A stretch of DNA of 64,000 nt from Pomphorhynchus laevis (Eukaryota; Acanthocephala; Palaeacanthocephala; Echinorhynchida; Pomphorhynchidae). Made by a program: the position numbers and the translations under genes. The stretch lies in NCBI GenBank assembly GCA_012934845.2, contig WNNJ02003776.1:620001-684000 (forward strand). The letters run 5' to 3'. Shown here piece after piece: positions 24,191-36,748 of this stretch. Position 1 is the stretch's first letter, and the number at the start of each line of letters is the position of its first letter. The notes under the pieces were generated by a model. It was given only the letters and a program-made list of their open reading frames with translations, did no database searches and was not told where the DNA came from.

Positions 24191-24299
24191 TCTATGCAAT
24201 TTGAATACTTATGTATGGCCTTTTAATACGTAGTGTGGTTTTTGCTTTTAAATTCTGACGAATGCAATAAATCGCCGAAACGTTAAACTGGATTCGTGG

Positions 24300-25130
24300 T
24301 TTACACAGGCTAGACAACGAATCAAGTTAGAAGTAAATAATACGTACTTCAATATAGGTCCTGGCGGACAGTACAAACTATCGCGTTCATTACACATATT
24401 TAATAAGATTATCGAAATGCACATGCATTTCGATTAATTTTAGTCATATCTTAATATTGTAAAATTTCAAGTATATTTGAATATTATATTTGAGTATTAT
24501 ATTTGAGTATATTCAAGTATATTTGAGTATATTTCTAGTATATATTGTAAAATTTCAAGCATTTTAAGAATAAGTTTATCTTTAAAAACGCATCTCGCGA
24601 TAGTATCTAATCCAGTCCAAATACGTAAGGACTAGTATTATTTCTCCGCTACTGTTTCGTCTATGGGATATGGTCACGCTTGCTTTTTAACATTAATAAT
24701 TTATTTCGAAAAACATAACACATTAAAAAGTATAGAATATTGTATTCATGCAAATTTTGGACATTAAACTAATGTCATTATCGAGAATCTAGAAAAACAC
24801 AAAATAAAAAATAAATTATTGTTAATAATATATAATAATATTGTTAATTCTTAAATTATATCTATTGTCAAAATTACGGTATATTAAACTATACATCATA
24901 AACTATAAGAACGTTGTTAAATGCAATAAAACCTTTTTTGTAGGTTTTATCAAACAACGTATTTGTAAGCTTTCATCTAAATGACGATTTGCTAATATTT
25001 AAAGTCATCTTCTGCCGATCCTATCCCTACTCGATTTCTCAAACTGTTGTTTACTGACTTTACACTTATTCTTACCAGCCTCTTTAACTCGTTGATATGG
25101 AATGGAATATTTTCCGTTCTTTAGAAAGCG
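24300..25130. other. Non-coding DNA
   Basis: Contains a short TTTGAGTATATT tandem near 24475-24545 and otherwise no supported feature. Confidence 0.5.
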
Positions 25131-25134
25131 GACT

Positions 25135-26345
25135 ATAATACACTTTGTAGTGTGAAAATATCGATCGATCGTTCATCTGCATTCGACATTGTCGATCACA
25201 AAATCCTTCATTCTCGTCTTCGCTATCATTATGGCTTTTCTTCATCTACCTTGGCTTGGTTCTCTTCGTATCTTTCTGATCGATCATTTTTCATCCATTC
25301 TAATTTAATGTGTTCTCATTTATCTTCTCTCTTGTGGTGTACCTCAAGGTTCAGTACATGGCCCTATTATGTTTCTTTTTTTAGATTTATCTTTTATAAC
25401 TAATAAATTCTACTTCAGAATAATGCAGTACACTAATGATATAATTCTTTATTCTCACTCGTCTCCTCATTTCCTGAGCCAACTTTTCATATACTAGTAT
25501 TCGTGATCTATCAGAACATATAATATCTTTGTGCATGTCTCTCAATCCTACCAAATCTAATGTGTTATGGATTTTACCCTCCTTCGTTTGTATCAGCTCC
25601 TTCTCTGTATCTTCAGACCACAATTATTCCTGCTGTAGATAAACTAGTATTTCTAGATGTTCACTTCGACAATAATATGCATATCGATCCATTCATTCGT
25701 GATAAAACTAGATATTCAAATATTATTCTTCGTGATATTCGTATCGTCAGAAATTCTTTAGATTTTAGTTCATGTAAATCTCTTATCTCAACCCTTCTTT
25801 TCCCGCGTATTGATTACTGTCTTAGCCTTCTCGTCTTTTCTTCAAAGTCATCCCCTAAACCTCTTTAGCGCCTCATTAACACTGCTGTACGCATTCTCTT
25901 TCGACTTCGTAAATACGATCATATATCCTCCTATTTATCAAAACTTGGATGGCTAAGTATTGAACATCGCGTTAGTTTTCGTCTGCTTTGTATAACTTAT
26001 CGCCTTCTTCATTGTAATTCTCCTTCCTATCTCTAACTTCCAACTTTAAGTGAATCTCGCTCTCTTTCACGTATGTTTCACGTACCTCTTCCCTCAACCA
26101 ACATTGGACGTCGATCTCTACATATCGCTGCTCCTCTACTTTGGAATTTCCTACCTGATCATCTGCGATCTTCATCCTCAACCCCTTTTTCAAAAAGCAA
26201 GTATGTTTAATGATTCTAAACGAGTAACTATTGTTTTCAATCTGTGTCGATTTTGTGGGCTTGTAAGCACACAGTCTGTGCATTTGCAACATTAAAAACT
26301 TTCCTTTTCTATTACGAACAACTATCACCAATTCTAGGCACAATT
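25135..26345 (+). pseudogene. L2/CR1-like LINE fragment (RT to C-terminus)
   Basis: Encodes, in shifting frames, the RT palm segment SAFDIVDHKILHSRLRYHYG, a CGVPQGS-equivalent that has decayed, a YTNDIILY-like position for the catalytic YADD box (25430-25450), and the thumb part RIDYCLSLLVF around 25805-25840. The C-terminal SLHIAAPLLWNFLPDHLRSS lies near 26115-26170. This order and spacing are those of L2/CR1-group LINEs. The 5' part with the AP endonuclease is absent. The same family is at 39505-41205 on the other strand. Many stops: not functional. Confidence 0.8.
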
Positions 26346-26860
26346 TAAGTAATGATAAAATTTATTTCCATAAAAATTGTTTTCAAATATTAAGTGGCGT
26401 AGCGACACTAATATTTTTGCATTACGCTATTGTTTTTCATCCATTAACAACCAAATGGAATTAAATACAATAGTATACCTTACTATAATGAAGACTGTCA
26501 CCCTGACAAAGTCATTTACTCTTTATAGACACATTTTACATGCTTCTTTATCGATTTCCACGGTAGGAGAATGCAAATTTTTATCGAGGCACATCAAGCA
26601 AAAAGGTTTTACTAACTATGATTAAAAAGTTAGATTGTCGCACATTTTAAGTGATGCAAAATTCAAATCCCAAAATTTTTAAGTTAAAAATTATTCACCC
26701 ACAGAGAAACTTTTAGAAGTTGTCTTGCTTTTTAAACTAAAAATTCTAAGATGCAAAAAATTAAAAATGATTGTGTACAATGATCATCAAATTATTAGTA
26801 TAAAAAATGATAATAATAAATAGACAACTACCATAGACAAGTACTGTACACAAGTACCGA
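26345..26860. other. Non-coding DNA
   Basis: AT-rich, with an 82-codon open stretch at 26377-26625 that lacks any recognisable feature. Nothing else seen. Confidence 0.45.
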
Positions 26861-26864
26861 ACGG

Positions 26865-28720
26865 TCAAGAGAGCTTCAGCTTAAGCAGTTACCGAAGCTA
26901 AGGTGGGGGCTTGGGAGAAGTTTGGGGAGCACTTAGAACTTGATGATAAGTCAGCTTCGAAGATGTTCTGGATGACAATCAGGAACTTTCGTGTTGGAAA
27001 GCAGAAATCTCCTCAAACAGACAAATGACAAGAGAGGATCTAAGCTGACCGACATTGAAGAAATTTTTGGTTGTTGTAAAAAGCATTTTAATAGTCTCCT
27101 TAATCTGATAGATATGCCTTCTCTTGTGGAAGTAGGGCCTTTAAAACCAACGGAAGAGCTCATTTCTTTTAAAGATGTCATTGCTGTGGTTAAAAACTTT
27201 ATAATGTAAAGTCTTCTGGAATAGACTAGATTCGACCTGAAGCTTTAAAGGCTCTAGAAGTTGTTGGCATGAAAACTAACACGGATTTTTCAATAACTAA
27301 CACGGATTTTCAATGTTGCATTGAAATCATGCAAGGTTCAAAGTGAGTGGCGAAATGGGGGTAGTGGTACCGATCTTTGAGAAAAGTGACGGAAGAGTAT
27401 GTTCCAATTATCGGGGCATCACCCTTCTTAGCCAAACTGGCACGCTATTTGATAGGATCCTTGAGTTAAGGATACGGCCTATAGTTGAGGGACAGTTGCA
27501 AGAGAAACAATGCGGCTTTCGTCTAGGTTGTGGAACTACGGATCAGCTCTTTACTCTCGCAACTATCCTCGAACGGTATTAGGAGTTCGCTCAACCAGTC
27601 TACATGTGTTTTGTAGATTTGGAGAAGCCATTCGACCTAGTTCCGCGAGAGTGGTTGTGGGAGGTACTAAGAGAGTATAGGGTACCACTCCATCTTCGGG
27701 TAGCTGTGGCTTCACTGTATGAACAAAGTATGAGTTGTTTTCGTGTTCTAGGTAGGAAGTCTGAATCATTTCCAGTAGGCGTTGGGCTTCGTCAGGGTTG
27801 TCTATTATCTCCACGTTTGTTCTTTGCTTATTTACATGGAAAAAATTTCGAGACGGGCTGCTCTGACGGATGTCGGTCTTCAATTCGGTTACATCAAGAT
27901 ACCATCTCCGCTTTTTGCAGATGACGTTGTTTTGTTAGCTTCTTGTCCTGAGGACTTACAATGCCTACTAGATCGATTCACGATGAAATGCCAAGCGGCA
28001 CGAATGTTGGTTAGTACTTCCAGGATTGTCTCTATGTGTTCTCCTCGGATTCAGGTGCCAATATTAATCCGGATTAGAGAAAAGGTTCTTCCTGATGTGG
28101 AGGATTTTAAGTATCTTTGGGTATTATTCTCGAGGGAAGGCAGGAACATGATAGAGATAAGAAAGCGAATCTGTTTAGCTAACGCCGCAATGCGTTATTT
28201 ATACAGTTCTGTCGTGGTGCAGTGGGAGTTGAATCTTCTGACAAAGCTTACGAGTTACCCCGCAATATTCGTTCCTATCTTAACGTATGGCAATGAGCTT
28301 TGGGTTATGACCGTAAGGATAATATCTAGGATGCAGGCGACAGAAATGAGGTTCCTTCGCTGTGTGGCCGGTCTTAGCCTTGGAGATAAGGTTAGGAATT
28401 CGGTCATCTGGGTGGACTCGGAGTAAAGTCGCTGCCTCTCCACATCGAAGAAAGTCAACTGAGATGGCTAGGGCACGTCCTGAGGATGTCTAGGGATCCC
28501 CTTCCTCGAAGGGTTTTCCAGGCCGGACTCTCTTGAGAGTGACCTCGAGGTAGACCTCGATACCGGTGTAGAGATCAAATCTCGAAACTGGCCGAAGACT
28601 GCCTTGGGCTATCTGAAAGAGAACTCTGGTTTATCGCTCAGGATCTTGACTTCTGGAGTGGTTTGGTTCGCGCCGTGCATTCACGACCGGACACACGGAC
28701 CAGTGGTTGACATGATTTTG
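26865..28720 (+). pseudogene. RTE/Rex-like LINE, 5'-truncated
   Basis: RT-linked segments appear in order: KSASKMFWMTIRNFR near 26950, an IRPEALKALE segment near 27232, SNYRGITLLS at 27397-27435, ILELRIRPIVEG...QCGFR at 27460-27520, MCFVDLEKPFDLVPREW at 27604-27650, VGLRQGCLLSP near 27783-27815 and FADDVVLLAS at about 27912-27945. The C-terminal TYGNELWVMT and LRWLGHVLRMS segments extend to about 28500. Frames shift at about 27040, 27580 (in-frame stop), 27830 and 28400. The 5' endonuclease part is missing. A short second copy lies at 51870-52075. Confidence 0.85.
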
Positions 28721-28724
28721 TATA

Positions 28725-29655
28725 TTATTTGTTTTTTATTGCCAAGAAATTGTTGTTGGTAATAAATATCGATTAGTTACAGAACATTGCTTTACTCATT
28801 TCGTGAATAATGCAGGTTGTGTGTTTAACAGCTTAAGCATGCAATTAAAAAATCCCAGTAGGGCGGAACGTCAAACTTATTTTCTTTGCTTGCGAATAAT
28901 CATTTTGACTTACTATATTGCTGGATTGCACAGCGTTAATCATCGACACCGCTTTAACAGCAAAAATGTATATATTATATTTGAATATGTAATATTTTGT
29001 ATATTATAAATATATTTATACATAAATATATATAGTAACGACTACGACACGATTAAATAATTTTTAGTATACATCATTTATCTATACTTGAAACTTAAGT
29101 ATAGTATTCTTAAATTAGCCGTTAAAACCGAACTTTCATATTTCATGACTAAATATATTCAAACATATAAATATACCTAGAATGTAAAATTAGAAATAAG
29201 ATAACAACAGAACAATCAGAAAGAAATTGTTTTCTTGTACGAATCAAATTTTATAGTTTATTATATAAAGTTTTGATCGAATATTTGAAATTTATAAGAG
29301 TTTGGAGAAAAACGATTCGTACTAAAAATACATTTTATTCATGATCATCGTAATTAATTAACAAAATGAACAACAGATAGCATTAACAGGAATATAATGT
29401 ATCCTCCCTCACCATATCAAAATGTTTTAGTTTAGAAATCGTGTTGCTTAACATTTCGTAAAAATAAAGCCTGTCTCTTACGAATCATAAAAATAGATGT
29501 ATGAACATAGTATTCTATACCCTTATAAAAATGTATCGTCTACCCTTCTATATAGAAAAGAACACAATGATGACCTTTGCACAACGAGGACACGTCATCC
29601 ATCAACAAGGGATTGACAATATTTAATTAATAGCCTTACAATTTACGTGCCCTCG
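28725..29655. other. Non-coding DNA
   Basis: AT-rich spacer between two LINEs; no feature supported. Confidence 0.5.
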
Positions 29656-29660
29656 TAAAT

Positions 29661-31720
29661 ATGACTCGAGGCAAGCCATCGAGCTTTGTGCAATGCTGTG
29701 GTTGTAATGGGCAGGTGGCAAAATGTCGAGGATGCAAATGTACGAAAGCGAACAAACCCTGCACCAATTTCAGAGCTACAAACTGTGGAAATATATTAAA
29801 CAATCATTCCGGAACCAAAACGTTACAATGAAAAGGTGAAGGTGACCGTTCAGAACCAGCAGATCCTTACATTTGTAAACTCGATCAGAATTTCAGAGAG
29901 TTATAACATGGCGATCAAACTTATTCAGACCTACATTTTGTACCGCAATCAATGAGTTCATCGATTTTCTTTCTGTGAAATATGATACTGTTGAAAGGAA
30001 ATTGGATGGTGAGGTATTTGCATCGAAAGAAGCGGCAATAATGTGCCAATCTATTTCACAAAGAATTCCTGCAAAAATGTATTGGTTATTTGAAAGACTA
30101 GAGCGCCGAATAAGCATGTAGACGCACGGTCAAGGAAAATATTTTCCCGATGCACGGTCGGGGAAATATTGAATGATCTGCATCCGAGCGCCACAATTTG
30201 TAAACGGGAAGCGCTGTTCCAGGTATCACTTGATAACTCTGTATATCATCAGTGTGATTGAGTTATTGGTGGTGAGTGGTCTCGTTCCGTTAAACAATAG
30301 CCTGGAATACGGAGCATAGGAGTTGGAGAGACATTAAGACGGGTTATCGGGAAAGCCTTAATGAAAATTGCAAAGCAAGCCTTGCAAACCGTGTCGGGGA
30401 ATCAACTATGCGCCATCTAAAGATCTGGGTTAGAATATGCAATTTATTCTACAACCAGTACATATCGGTCAGGTGATAACTTGGCAATTCTAATGGTAGA
30501 CGCCAAAAATGCTTTAACAGAACGAGTCTCCAAGTTGCATTAGCCAAAATATTTGTTTGCCCCGTTTTATCCCGAGTCCTGCGAAATACGTATGCTGACA
30601 CTATCTTGATCGCAACTGAAGAGGGTATCATTGATGCTAATGAAGGCTTTACTCAGGGCGAGCCGTTAGCAATGACATATTTTGCCGCGTTATACATACC
30701 GTTAATACAGGGAAACATCACACGATACGAATTTTGTTGGACCCGTCGAAGAAGTGAAGAAAGTGTGGGATTTCAATATGGCTATACAGTAAACCCGTAA
30801 AATCCAAGCTTTTTACACATCGCAACAATATGAGTATGACAAAAATCCTCTTTGAACATGAAATACAATCAATTTTGAAGGTATATAGATGCTTGGCACG
30901 CCTGTTGGTAAGTTGTCTTACGTTGAACAAAAAGTGAAACAAAAGGTGGTTGGTTGGTCTTATCAAGTAGACACTCTGAGCATGACAGCGGATAGTGACA
31001 CTCATTCCACATAATTTGCATTCACCAAAGTATTACAATGCATTCAAAGTATTACATTCACCAAAGTATTACAATGCATTCAAAGTATTACATTCACCAA
31101 AGTATTGAGCACACATCATGAGAACAACCAGATGTGATATTGATTGGTTCACCAGGCTAGCGGTATCTATCAATGCATTTGTAGGTAAAGTTCGCCACCA
31201 CATGTTGACGGAATAGGACATGGCCATAGTTGATCGCCCTCCTCATATGAACAAATTTGGAATCAAACATCCGCCTGTTGACTCCCAACATGAGTAAGAA
31301 TCTTCAAAGCAATTGTGTAGTCCATTCGATACAACAGAATCGCTCAATATTCGTGAACAATTGCAATCGGACGCAGCAGATTAAAAAAAGTCGGATAACT
31401 TCAATAGGCATAAACTCGCTCGCTCGCCACTTGCAATGGACAGACTAAACACAAGTGGTCTGCTGGAATATGTTTTACTAAAAGAAACATTCAATTGGTT
31501 AATATCTCTGCCACTTGATGATTACTGACTTCATTTGACTACAACATCGTTTCGTGACGCAATGTCTGTGAGGTAAGGCTGATCCCCATCTAATATATCA
31601 AAGAAATGTATATGCGGGGAGAATTTGAATACTGTTCATACATTGTCACGCATGAGAGGTGGCTTATAAACCATACGTCACAATGAGATGTGTGATCCTT
31701 ATAACGTGACTCAGCACGAA
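29661..31720 (+). pseudogene. REL-endonuclease LINE, copy 1 (CXC domain to endonuclease)
   Basis: Begins with a cysteine-rich CXC-type segment (CCGCNGQ...CRGCKCTKANKPC, 29685-29780). RT pieces follow: a PGIRSIGVGETLRRVIGKAL segment near 30298-30360, MVDAKNAL near 30494, and a FTQGEPLAM motif at 30645-30675. The end carries a CICGE...HTLS.MRGG...RHNE segment (about 31605-31685), the zinc-binding part of restriction-like-endonuclease LINEs. Frames shift repeatedly. A 36-bp tandem repeat at 31021-31110 lies within the RT-to-endonuclease linker. Clade assignment (R2/NeSL/Utopia-like) is inference from the endonuclease type. Confidence 0.75.
31021..31112 (+). repeat. 36-bp tandem repeat
   Basis: Units start at 31021, 31057 and 31093 with TTCACCAAAGTATTACAATG. 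Because 36 is a multiple of three, they would add identical 12-residue blocks (FTKVLQCIQSIT) if translated. Confidence 0.8.
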
Positions 31721-31889
31721 AATTGGAATTGCTTTAGACTGGTCGAAAGCAATTTGACCGGTACATTCGGTCGTAGGCATTAAAATGTATATTGCACAAT
31801 GATCATTTTTGTAAATCAAATTAATATATTAACATTATTAATATTGGACCCATTTGCGGGTAACCAATGTTGTATTAAATAATATTGAA

Positions 31890-32830
31890 GAAAAAAATAT
31901 AAATGGTCCTATGTTCGAACCTTTGACAGGACAAGGGTCCTTTGCTCGGATACTACGCTAACGAGTCTAAAACCCAGTTACTTTCTTATTATATACGTGA
32001 AATGTCACTATTGATTGGTAACGTAACTCTTAATACTGCCGGGGTAAAAACACTCGGCGTGTTCATAAGCACAAGAGACTTTTGTCACCGAAGACACTAA
32101 CGAAAGATGTAAATTATTGGTATCGATTGTCGAACGTTTAAAGGAGATGGCCTTTATCAACCCTCATGTCACATTCACCGGTTTAGTTAACTCCCTGCAA
32201 TTCAAGTGTACTTACTACCTTCGGATGATCGATTGCATACATGTGAGCTTATTGGATCTGCACAGAGCCGTTTTCCATTCACTTGTCCTAGCTCTTACAA
32301 AATTTTATCTTGACGACAAGTGGGTTACAATCGTTTCATCTCCTGTCAAGCTCGGAGGTCTTGGTATTTGTGATCTTTGCTTCAATAACTAGCTGGAGTT
32401 CGAAGAGTCGTTTGATTTGTGTGAAACATTCAAATCGTTGATTTCATTGAGTAATTGTGCCACCGCCAAATCATGGAGTCAGCAACGGCGAATAACTTAT
32501 CACATGCTGCAACTAGCGGCGCGTCATCAACTAGCGGCGTTCTTTGCATCTTAAATCTGAGAAATTTCATCTCAGTTTATTTGAATTCGTCGATGCGCTT
32601 CACAGTCGATATGGCTGGTCAACCCGAAGTAATGATCGATATTGTGTATGCGGCGAGTCAATGACCATGGGTCACGCGCTTCCCTGTCCATGAAGTGGTT
32701 TACCCACTGTTCGACACAACAACATCAGGGACAATCGCACATCAATTATCTTGAATTTGTTATGATGTCGAAATTGAGCTCCATCTTTCTCGCGTCCCTA
32801 AGTCGATATCTTTCCAATCCTCTACCACAA
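31890..32830 (+). pseudogene. REL-endonuclease LINE, copy 2, part upstream of the Gypsy insertion
   Basis: Contains the late-RT/linker segments: KTLGVFISTRDF at 32050-32085 and the open frame 32117-32392 with FINPHVTFTGLVNSLQFKCT and SSPVKLGGLGICD. Broken linker sequence follows up to 32830, where the coding sense (FQSSTT) is interrupted by the LTR. It resumes at 36747 (TRAEQARLDIVCSG). The endonuclease aspartate-containing ARLD motif is therefore split from its zinc-binding part by the nested element. Confidence 0.8.
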
Positions 32831-32951
32831 TGTGGTATATAGTCAATAATCTCTAATTGACATGAGTATCTATAACTGTTTTTATAAACTGATTGTTTTC
32901 TAGATTGATAAATAAAACCTCTTTGGTTTAGACTTCGTTTACATTACGACA
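32831..32951 (+). repeat. Left LTR of the Gypsy element
   Basis: Starts TGTGGTATATAGTC and ends TTTACATTACGACA. Contains an AATAAA-like polyadenylation signal (GATAAATAAAACC) at about 32907-32920. One mismatch to the right LTR implies a recent insertion. The exact right edge may be two bases shorter depending on how the target duplication is read. Confidence 0.85.
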
Positions 32952-32970
32952 ATTTATTTATCAATTTGTT

Positions 32971-35900
32971 ATGGACAAGCTGTTGAAACCAGATGTGCTT
33001 TCATTGTCAAAGGATTCGACGGATTCAGAAATACAGTGGAGGCATTGGAAAACTCGATTAAGTGTGTTTCTTTCTTGTATTCCCGATCTTAGAGAAGAGC
33101 ATAAAATGCCACTATTAACGAACCTGATCAGTGCGGATCTGTTTCGATACATCGAGTCTACCGAAATATTTGCAGATGCAATGCTTGCTCTAGAGGCTTT
33201 GTTCGTAAAGCCGCGCAATGTGGTGTTTCAACGACACGTTTTGTCAACGTACAAGCAAGCTTATCCACAAACCATTGATCAGTTTCTACATGAACTACTG
33301 CATTTAGCAAAATCATGTGATTTTGAGGATGTAAATGCGAAGCGTTATCACGATGAGTACGTTCGCGATTCGTTTATTCGAGGGTTGGCTTCTTCGAGCA
33401 TCCGTCAACGTTTATTGGAGCGGTCAAAGCTTTCGCTGGACGACGCTTATCAAGCTGCTCGATCGCTTGAACAGGCCGAATTACAAGCTAACTCGTACTC
33501 TTGTCAACCTGTGCAAATGATGGATCCTATTAATGTTGCAGCTAGTAGTGAAAATATGACGGACGACTCTCCGGCAATTCAAGTTAATGCTACCCGTCAA
33601 TCTTGTTTCTTCTGTGGAAATGCAAAACATCCTCGAGCCCAATGCCCGGCGCTAAAAGTTAAATGCCGATCGTGTCAAAAAGTCGGTCATTTTGCCAAAA
33701 TGTGCATGTCCAGGAAGCGCAATTCGATTGACTTGAATTCAATAGAGATTGCTCAAATTTCACAGCTTTCTTCTCCGGGTCTCAAGAACGCCATGGTTTC
33801 TATAATGGCTTACGGTATCAAAATGAATGCTCTGATAGATACTGGTAGCAGTTCAAATTTTATATCGTCAAACATGATAAAACGTTGTAAACGGTCAACT
33901 ACTAAGTGTTACGAAATTGCTCGGATGGCATCGTCTTCTTTTCAAAGCGTTTTGAGGGAAACAGTTGCTCTCGATTTGGAGCTAATGGGCGAAAAATATT
34001 ATGGTGTCAAGTGTTTTGTTCTAGACAACCTTTGTGCTGATGTAATTTTGGGCCATCCTTTTCTCAGGCGTTTCAAGCATCTTGCACTGGAGTTTGGAGG
34101 AATGCATGCACCGATTGTTATTGGGGCCCTGGAAGCAATGCATGTTGAACCATATCCGTTATTTGAACATAGGAGTATCGATATTCGTCCATTGCAAACA
34201 AAATCTTGTCGACGAACTCCTAGTCAGGACGCATTTATTAAATCAGAAGTAAAGCGACTTCTCGAAAACGGCATCATAGAACCAAGTTCATCCCCCTGGA
34301 GGGCACAAGCACTCATTGTTACAAATTCTCAGGGAAAACAAAGAATGGTGATCGACTATTCACGGACGATCAATCGATTCACATTGCTCGACGCATTTCC
34401 CTTGCCACGAACGGATGATTTAATAGACAAGCTTTCGAACTATCGAATATTCTCATGCGTGGATATGAAAGATGCCTACAATCAACTACCTATTTTACAA
34501 TCCGAAAAAGAGTTCACCGCTTTCGAGGGTGCTGGAGGCCTTTATCAATACAAACAAGTGCCTTTCGGGCTCACAAACGGTGTAGCAGTGTTCCAGCGCA
34601 TCATGAATAGTTTAATTGACAGAGAAGCATTGTCTGGTGTCTTTTCGTATCTCGACGACATTTTAATTGCAGGAAAGAATAGGGAAGATCATAACGCAAA
34701 CCTCCAGAAATTCATAGCCATGGCAAGAAAATACCATCTAACATTAAACGAAACCAAGAGTGTGTTCGCATCCAAGTCAATAAGCGTTTTGGGACAGTGT
34801 ATTGAGAACGGAATGATTAAGCCCGACCCACGACGAACTAGACCAATCTTCGAGCTCAAGAATCCGACGGATGCAACCGAACATTCCCATCTGCGGGGGT
34901 TGTTAACTTACTATTGTCGCTGGATACCTGGTTTTGCGCACCGCGCTCGAGATTTTGCTACAGAGACAAATTTTCCCATGGGTGAATCAGCAATGAAGAG
35001 CTTGAAGGATATAAAAGCAGCTTTAATGTGTGCCTGCCGTTCGTGTATAGATGAAAATTTACCGTTTGAAGTAGAGACAGATGCATCAAAAGTAGCGATA
35101 GCGGCTACCTTGAGCCAGCGTGGTAGACCAGTTGCTTTTTTTTCGCGAGTACTGTCCAAACATGAAAAGCGCAATCCAGCGATTGAATAAGAAGCTCTGG
35201 CGATAATTGAAGCTCTTAAAGAATGGCGTCACTACCTCATTGGACGTCCATTTCGAGTTATTACAGATCAAAGATCAGTTGCTTATATGATGTCTTCACA
35301 TTCGAATAGGATAAAAAATGAAAAAATTGAACGCTGGCGATTATAGTTATCCCAATTTCGCTTTGAGATCATTTATCGTCCCGGCGTTGACAACGTAGCA
35401 GCGGACGCTTTATCACGACTAGCATGCTCCGGCGTAACGACTTCTCAATCCGACTTAATAAAATTACACCGTTCACTATGTCATCCTGGTCAGACAAGAT
35501 TGTGGCATTATGTCAGGGCGAAGAATTTGCCATTTTCTTTAAGTGATATACGGGAAGTTGTAAACTCTTGTTCAACGTGTGCAAAGATAAAGCCGAGATT
35601 CTATCGTCCTCCCACCAGCGTCTTAATCAAATCACTTCAACCGTTTGAACGTTTGTCAATCGACTTCAAGGGTCCACTTCCCAGTAAAACAAACGCAAAA
35701 TATATACTGACGGTCGTCGATGAGTTTTCAAGGTTTCCGTGGGCATTTCCGTGTTGCGATACTTCTGCCGAATCAGTTATAACATGCTTAAAGCAGCTTT
35801 TCTACCTTTTTGGGACACCGAAATATTTGCACTCAGATCGAGGAAGCGCTTTTGTGTCACGCGAATTCAAAGTGTTTACATCTTCACTTGGGATTGCTAC

Positions 35901-36606
35901 AAGCCAAACTTCTTCTTACAATCCGCGGGGCAATGGCCAATGTGAGCGATTAAATGGAACGATATGGCGTGGAATTCAGTTATCGGTGTTGGATGCGAAA
36001 TTACCAATACAGTCTTGGGCGTCAGTTTTGCCTTATGTGCTGAACTCAATTCGGTGTTTGCTGTGTACATCTACCAACGCAACGCCTAATGAACGTATGT
36101 TCAAGTACGACCGAGTATCTTCAACAGGCCGTTCGCTACCAAGTTGGCTTTTAAATTTGGGGCCGGTTCTGGTTCGTTGTCGTAATAAAGGAGACAATGT
36201 GGTACAAGAAGCACTGTTGCTAGAATCGAACCAGCACTACGCTAGAATACAACTAAAAAGTGGGCACGTTTCCACGGTTTCAACGCGGGACTTAGCACCT
36301 TGCCCTGAAGATCAACTATCATTGTCGTGGTCCGGGCCAGAAGATGGAACGACATTAGCAGAGTCAAGCAATACTAACCAAAAGGAATTCCTACATCCAA
36401 CAACGACATTCATAAGCCAAGATCTTAACTTATCAAACTTTGAGGAAGCCTCCTCCCAAGCAATGGACGGAAATAGCAACGAAGAAGCTACATCAACCCA
36501 ATCAAACTTGAATTTGGATAGGCAGACGATTACTACTCTAGTCAACCAATCTAACAACGATGTACGAAGAAGTAAAAGACAGCAAGGTCAACCTGCTTAT
36601 CTTTAA
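32971..36606 (+). pseudogene. gag-pol frame of the Gypsy element, two in-frame stops
   Basis: Seen in order: a gag-like part (residues 1-~205); two zinc knuckles near residues 213-245 (CFFCGNAKHPRAQC and CRSCQKVGHFAKMC); protease DTGSS at about residue 290; RT with YLDDI at about 560; RNase H from about 700; integrase zinc finger from about 35463; and an integrase D, D, E triad at roughly 35662, 35836 and 35944. TAA at 35188-35190 and TAG at 35344-35346 fall in the RNase H part, both in the frame shared by the two long open stretches (32971-35190, 35500-36606). No frameshift is needed. It may be a fresh loss-of-function copy. Confidence 0.88.
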
Positions 36607-36627
36607 AACTATTATGTAGGGGAAGAA

Positions 36628-36748
36628 TGTGGTATATAGTCAATAATCTCTAATTGACATGAGTATCTATAACTGTTTTTATAAACTGATTGTTTTCTAG
36701 ATTGATAAATAAAACCTCTTTGTTTTAGACTTCGTTTACATTACGACA
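36628..36748 (+). repeat. Right LTR of the Gypsy element
   Basis: Same length as the left LTR and nearly identical. Preceded by the purine tract. Downstream bases restore the interrupted LINE reading frame. Confidence 0.85.

Larger units (their letters stand above)
32831..36748 (+). mobile_element. Gypsy-like LTR retrotransposon, nearly complete
   Basis: Two ~121-bp LTRs (32831-32951 and 36628-36748) differ at one clear position (GGTTT versus GTTTT). A purine-rich tract AGGGGAAGAA lies just before the right LTR. One long reading frame covers gag, protease, RT, RNase H and integrase in the usual Gypsy order; no envelope frame is visible. The element sits inside a REL LINE. The flanks CACAA (32826-32830) and CACAA (36747-36751) can be read as a 5-bp target duplication; with TG...CA ends only CAA is duplicated. 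No clear tRNA primer site was recognised after the left LTR. Confidence 0.9.

Noticed and set aside
24255-24283. Complete hammerhead ribozyme after the GIY-YIG region
   Set aside because: CTGACGA and GAAA are present, but stem II does not close (A opposite C), and stem III would need G at the cleavage position. Kept only as a degenerate remnant in the findings.
25972-26343. 123-codon minus-strand open frame
   Set aside because: Antisense shadow of the L2-like LINE C-terminal region.
26377-26625. 82-codon plus-strand open frame
   Set aside because: No family resemblance, no splice or start context; lies between two LINEs.
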